A stretch of 64,000 nucleotides of DNA from Salvator merianae (taxonomy: Eukaryota > Chordata > Lepidosauria > Squamata > Teiidae), in contig QVOM02000049.1 in NCBI GenBank assembly GCA_003586115.2, forward strand, positions 20,195,881-20,259,880, written 5' to 3'. The position numbers were made by a program, and so were the translations under genes. Of the stretch, positions 40,801-46,800 are shown one piece after another. The first letter of the stretch is position 1, and every line of letters begins with the position of its first letter. The notes under the pieces were generated by a model. It worked only from the letters and a program-made list of their open reading frames with translations, had not been told where the DNA came from and searched no databases.

Positions 40801-43800
40801 GTCTGCAAAAGGGATACACAAGAGATTTAAGGACATGATAAGTGTTTCTTTTTTAATATATTGTCCATCTGTCCCTAAAGCCTCAAATGTACCCTAGAAG
40901 TGCCTCTTTTAGCATGTCTGATCACACTCTCAAGCACACAGAGGATTTACCTGATCAATGGAAACTAAAGCATACAGAAGACTCACCCAGTCCATGGAGC
41001 ACTGCCACAGTTAGTGAGCTATCCTTTTCAAACAATTTGAAGGCCTCCACCAACAATTTTGCTGTCTCCTGATTCACAGCATTTCTGACTTCCGGCCTGT
41101 TAATGCCAATTGTCATTATGGTTCCATGGATTTCAGTAATCACATTCTTTTTCCCTGAGAAAACAGAACAGGCCGAAGAAAGAAGCCATATGTCTCAATA
41201 CTTCTTTTTTAAGACATTTATTAATACAGTAAACTCTAAATAATAGCTTAAAAATTAATATGATAGGCTATTAAATTACACAGTCAACATGAAGGAAATC
41301 TAAAATATCACCAATTCTTCATGGATTCAACTAAGCATGTGGACTGGAGTTAATTTGTTTGAAGCTGAATTGCCCTTTTTAACAGGCATGCGCATAAAAC
41401 TAGGCTAAGCTTGCCAGGCTTGGATACAATAAAACATGAGACACCCTGGGCAGTTCCTGGGAACTAATAATAATAAACAGCTGCTTTAAAATGGTGGTCT
41501 GAGGAACAGGAGGGGATCATTAATTCTGCAGAATACCAGCACTGAGTTAAAGGAACTCTAGACAATGGTTTTTAAAGACTTGTCCCCAGTTTTGTTTTCA
41601 ACCAGCTTGAATGATGAGAACAAACTTCTACAATGCCAGCCTCATCCTTATCTCTTTCTTCAGCCAATGGCTCAGACCCCAGATTCTTGGGAGGTGATAT
41701 ATGTAGCCGTACGTTTCAGTGTTTCAGTGCAGAAACTTGAATGTAGGTGCTTAAAAGAGATGGGCTTTTTTCCATAAGCAGCTTGTACACAGCAATCCAT
41801 GGAAAGAAGCAAGAATTCTACTTTATGTTACAGAGAGCCAGATTAAAAAAGGCACACTTCTCAGTTTCTTGGTTTCAGCGTATGGGGTAGGGTGGAATAT
41901 TATAACTTAAAGCTCTGGAAGCACAGTGAAAAGGTTCAGCCTGGATAGTATTAAGAATGGATTGGACAGATTCATGGAGGTATCAAGGGCCGCACAGTGA
42001 AAAGGTTCAGCCTGGATAGTATTAAGAATGGATTGGACAGATTCATGGAGGTATCAAGGGCTACAAGAATGGATGCCTAGGTACTGCTGCTAGAGTGGAG
42101 AGACAGGCAGAATGCCTCTAAAGGCCATTTGCAGGGAGTCAAGAGCAAGTGAAGGTTTTGCCTTCATCTTCTGCTTGAGAATGCCCAGAAGCAATTGGTG
42201 GGCCACTGTGTAAGACAGGATGCTGGACTAGATAGGCTGTGGCCTGATCCAGCAGGGCTCCTTTTGTGTTCTTATGTTCTCCACAATTTGAAGCACTTCT
42301 GCAAACCAAAGAAGTCTTCAGCATGTCCACAATTTTAGGTTTCATCATCCAAACCTCATGATGCTAGCATACAGTAAGTCTCCTGCTCCCTCCCTGGGAA
42401 ATAAAATCACGGAATTGAGTAGGGAAGGAAGGCCCTTTCTGCACTTGGCCTTATTGTGGATGATATCCCAGAACAGGGACCTGCTATCCACATGCTAGTG
42501 CAAACTATGAAAGGTCTTGCCCAGGGCCTACCACAGTCTGCACTAGCATGCAGATGTCAGGTCCCTATTCTGAGCTATAATCTGGAATAAGCCCAAGTGC
42601 AGAAAGGGCCGAATATTACTTCCTTCTTTAGTGTACTTGAACCTACCATCTGTGCTGCACGTATGAGTTTTTTTGTGGGTAAAAGGGACTACAATGAGAG
42701 CAACATAGCTCACTGCACTCCATATGGCATGAACTTTTCTTTGAATATATGTAATTTGCTACCCCAAAACAAAGTCACTGGACACCAATCCAAGCTCACC
42801 CGTTTACTATGCAATACTGCACCATTATAATTTATCAGCAGCAATAAAATGGAGACTCAACATTCAACATTTTAATGCATGGACCTTCAAGCTAACCCTC
42901 AATATAGTTCACCTAAAGACAAGTAAGCAAGAATCTACCTACTGTTTCATTACTAATATTAATCAACAATGATACAACTGTTAATTTAGGGTGCCTCCAG
43001 GTACCAGTTAAAAGCAGTGATTTTCCTGGGACTATACTGGAAATGCCAGACACAAGTGTGGCATTTCCAATATAGTCCTGGGTTAGTCCATCAATTACTA
43101 TCACTATCACTGTTACAGGAAATCCAACAATGATGCCAGGGTTCCCGTAATAGAGATGCTTTCTTATACATCTACTGACCTGAAATGAATTGTTGTTCTC
43201 ATGCTGAACAAAATAATGTGGAAGGGTTTGAAGAAGTACAAGACACTTATTCAGCTAATTTATAAAAGTACATAAGAATATAAGCACCTAAGAAATGTCA
43301 TCAGGGTTAATAGTCCTGACTTCAATGAATTGGGCCCCATCCAGACAGGGAGAATATAGAGCCATTTTGGGGCTACTATGGTGGGATTGCCACACATATC
43401 TGCAGCAAGCCCACTATAACTATGCTATATTCTCCCTAAAATGCATTGATATCCTATTTCAGGAAAACATTCCTTTAATTGTCCCATAGCATGATAAACT
43501 GGACTTTGATCCAATATGAGAGTACTTACTGATAGGGTGAATCAAAGGGCATGTTCCAACATGGTATTTAATCAGTTTACAGGCCATCTTCAGTTCCCAC
43601 TGATCTGACATAATCTTACCTTTCTGTAGTTTTTCTGGACTAAATTGGCGAAATCCGGACTACTTTGCATTCGGATTTAAAAGTTCTCAAGCCGTTCCAG
43701 ATCGCTAGCCTGCTTTACTTTGCGATGTGAGAATGCGGAAGGAGAATATTTGGGAGGGACTGTACTTTGGGGGGGGGGGCAGAGGGAAGGTTTCCCATTT

Positions 43801-46800
43801 CCTGCCGTCCAGTGGGCAGGAAGCACAGTAGTTTCCTCTGCCTCCATTATCCCCCCTTCCGTCGCTGCCAGGAGAAAAGAAAACCGTCCTGCATTTTACT
43901 TTGTCAAACTGCGGTCCTTTCTCCTCCTTTAGCCCTCATTCAGCACTGCCAGGAAGAAATTAAAGGCTTTCTGCACTTCCATCTGCTGATTAAACCAAAA
44001 AACAGACTGCGCCTGTTTGGGGGTGCAGACTTCTTGCCCCAACAAAGAACCCACTCAATATCAGTTTTGGCATCAGCAGCACACAGCTACATAGTGGGGC
44101 ACATGCCACTGTGGATGTCTTGGGAGAGGTGAGGCAGAGTCCATTTGCTGGCCATTAACTACACTATCACAATAATTGAGGCCCACACGTTTCCCCCTCT
44201 CCATGCACCTCTCCCTGCTTTTGTGCTACTCTTAAATTGTGCAATTCTGCAAAAGTGCAATTGCAATGGAGCAGAAATTGCCATCCGCCCTTTAAAATGC
44301 TTTATTGTATGGTACATGTGGTATTAAAGTTCTGCTTGTGTAGATACAGACTGGAGGGGGAGAAGGAGCAAATGGCGAATGACTAGTAACGCTGCCAAGT
44401 GAATCCATGTTCTGAGGCAGCAGCGGGGACATACGGAGGGCAGAGCTTGACTTGCTCACCCCTGTGAAGTCAAGATTTTAACATTGGGATTGCAGCCAAT
44501 CAGTGACTGCACAGGGAGGAGAATTTGATGAGGGGTGGAGGCAGAAAAGGTAAGTTTCCCCATGCCATGCACAGGAAACAGTGTGAAAACAAGCAAGTCC
44601 AAACTGAGTCCGTGTTAAAGCACAAATGTGAGAACAATCGGAAGATGAACTCGGTCCTCATACTCTTCTGATATGGATTAAATTGATGATGTCAGAGCAC
44701 GCCCAAAGGCTGATTTGTCATGCTGTATGCAGTTCAGTGGTAGAGCAAACTGCCTGGAAAGCAGAGGATTGCTGGTTCGATCCATAGTCTCTCCCTGGAA
44801 GTAGGTAATGTCAGACCACTTCTGTATCTCTGCCAAGAAAACTGCACAGAAGTGCCCATGAAGGTGCCCATGCAGTCCACCAGGAGTCAGCTATGACTCA
44901 GTGATAATCAACAACAACAACAAATAAACATCAAAGGCAAACTGTGAATCACCATCTAGCCCTTCTGCTATGCTCACACATCCACCAGCTGCTACTGGGC
45001 AAAGGAGAGGCGCTTTAGTTTTTCACAACCTGCAATTCCCCACTCTGACTTTCGCGTTTATAAGAATAGCTACAATCCTTACAATTGTATCAGAATTATT
45101 ATTGTTCCATTTTCCTATCACTGCTTTTGATTCCCAGTTTATTATAACTGACTAGGGTCTTGGTCACACCTTCACTTTAAAGCTTCTTCAGTCCTTTTTA
45201 CAACCTGAGACTACACCTGTTAATTGATATCCATTTCTCTTGGGGACTTTCCACCCTCCACTAGCATTTTCCTATATTCGGATACTCACAGCTCTGAAAC
45301 TGTAATAGCGGTTGACTCCATTTTTATTTTCAAAGGTGTGGCCACAGAAGACGATGAAAGGGGCTGAACCATCCTGTAGTGGGTGGTCGCAGGTGAATTT
45401 CCCTTTTCCTCTTGGCCAATGTGAGATGTGTGGGTGTTACCTGGAGTTGCTCCCATTCCCCCCTTCTTCCTTCCTCCTCAGTGCCACCAGCCGTCCTCAA
45501 TAGTTAACTTCCGGAGTGCACACAGACCAAAGGGCTGTCTTTCAGCAGCCGCGTTTCATTTTCTCTTTTTTTACAAAAGAGAAAAGCACTCTTTTGCTTC
45601 ATCACACTCTCTGCCTGTAAAGCAGGGCTCACTTCCCTGCATTGTCTCCAGACAGACTTCGCTGCCCCTATCCCTAGCCATCTATCTTTATACCATCCCC
45701 TCACTTCCCAACCATGTCCTTAGAGGTCGGACTCTGCCTGGCCAGAGACTGAAACACCATTGATTTTTTGATTGTTTTTTAAAATAAGGCAGTTATCTGG
45801 AAATGTGCAAATGCAGAGTTACACACAGAAACTGAACGGAGGGTTTTTGCGCAAATCTCAACCTCTGCTTATTTATGATCACCTGGGGAGCGGTCTTCTT
45901 GTGCTACTGCCCCATGAGGTGCTGAGGTTTGTAAAAATGCTGTGTCATATTCAGTTTGGAATACATTCCTTTGGTTCCTATCACTTTAAAGCACCTCTAT
46001 GTAGTTTGCAATTGTACGAGTGAGACGTGAAGTACGTGACATCCAAACTGATTGGTTTTCACCAATATTTAAGGAGTATGCTTCTCCTTGGTCTTTAGCA
46101 GGTAGGCAAAATCTGATATGTGGGGACATGCTACTCTGTTGATGTTTGTATGAAGCTCCTGCTCCGCATTGCTGAAGGTCTGAGTTTGTTTCATGGTCTG
46201 ATGGCTTTGCAGTTGTAAATGTATTTTTCTTCTGATTTATTTTCTACTACAAATGTAAGTTTGTGAAGGTAACAAACGTTTCTTTTGTTCACTTGTAAAT
46301 ACAAGTAATTTTGCTCTAACTAAAGTGAACTGAAGTAAAAGTGCCTTCCAGTCTTGGAAAGTTAAAAGCAACTTTAAAGTCTCGTCTGCTTTTTTTGTGC
46401 TTGCTGCCGAGGCTAGCGCGTTAACTCTGCTAATAGGGGAGAGATTGTTTTATTTTCCTTATCTCTCACACCCCTGACATGAGGTTGTTGAAGTGAGCCA
46501 CCATGGGTCAATTCTTGGGCTTAGCTAACATGCCCAAAAGTTCATTTTCCTTGGGTTATGAGCTGCTAACAAGTAGCCATTTTGGTATCAAGTGCATACC
46601 CAGCTGAAGTTCAGTTCAGCCTGTGAAAATGGGCAATGATTGGCTTATGGCTGGCACCAACAATGGCATGACCCTGGGAACCTCCCTCCATCATTCTTTT
46701 ACCTTGGGGTAACAAGTACCGATTGGCTGCCTATACCATACAGGTCTTCAACAGCTGCGGTACACCCTGCTTCAGCACAGAATTTCAAACTTCCTCAATT

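Noticed and set aside
44723..44800. tRNA-like sequence with A and B boxes
   Set aside because: It is the head of a dispersed SINE with body and tail, and the acceptor stem does not close; not a functional tRNA gene.
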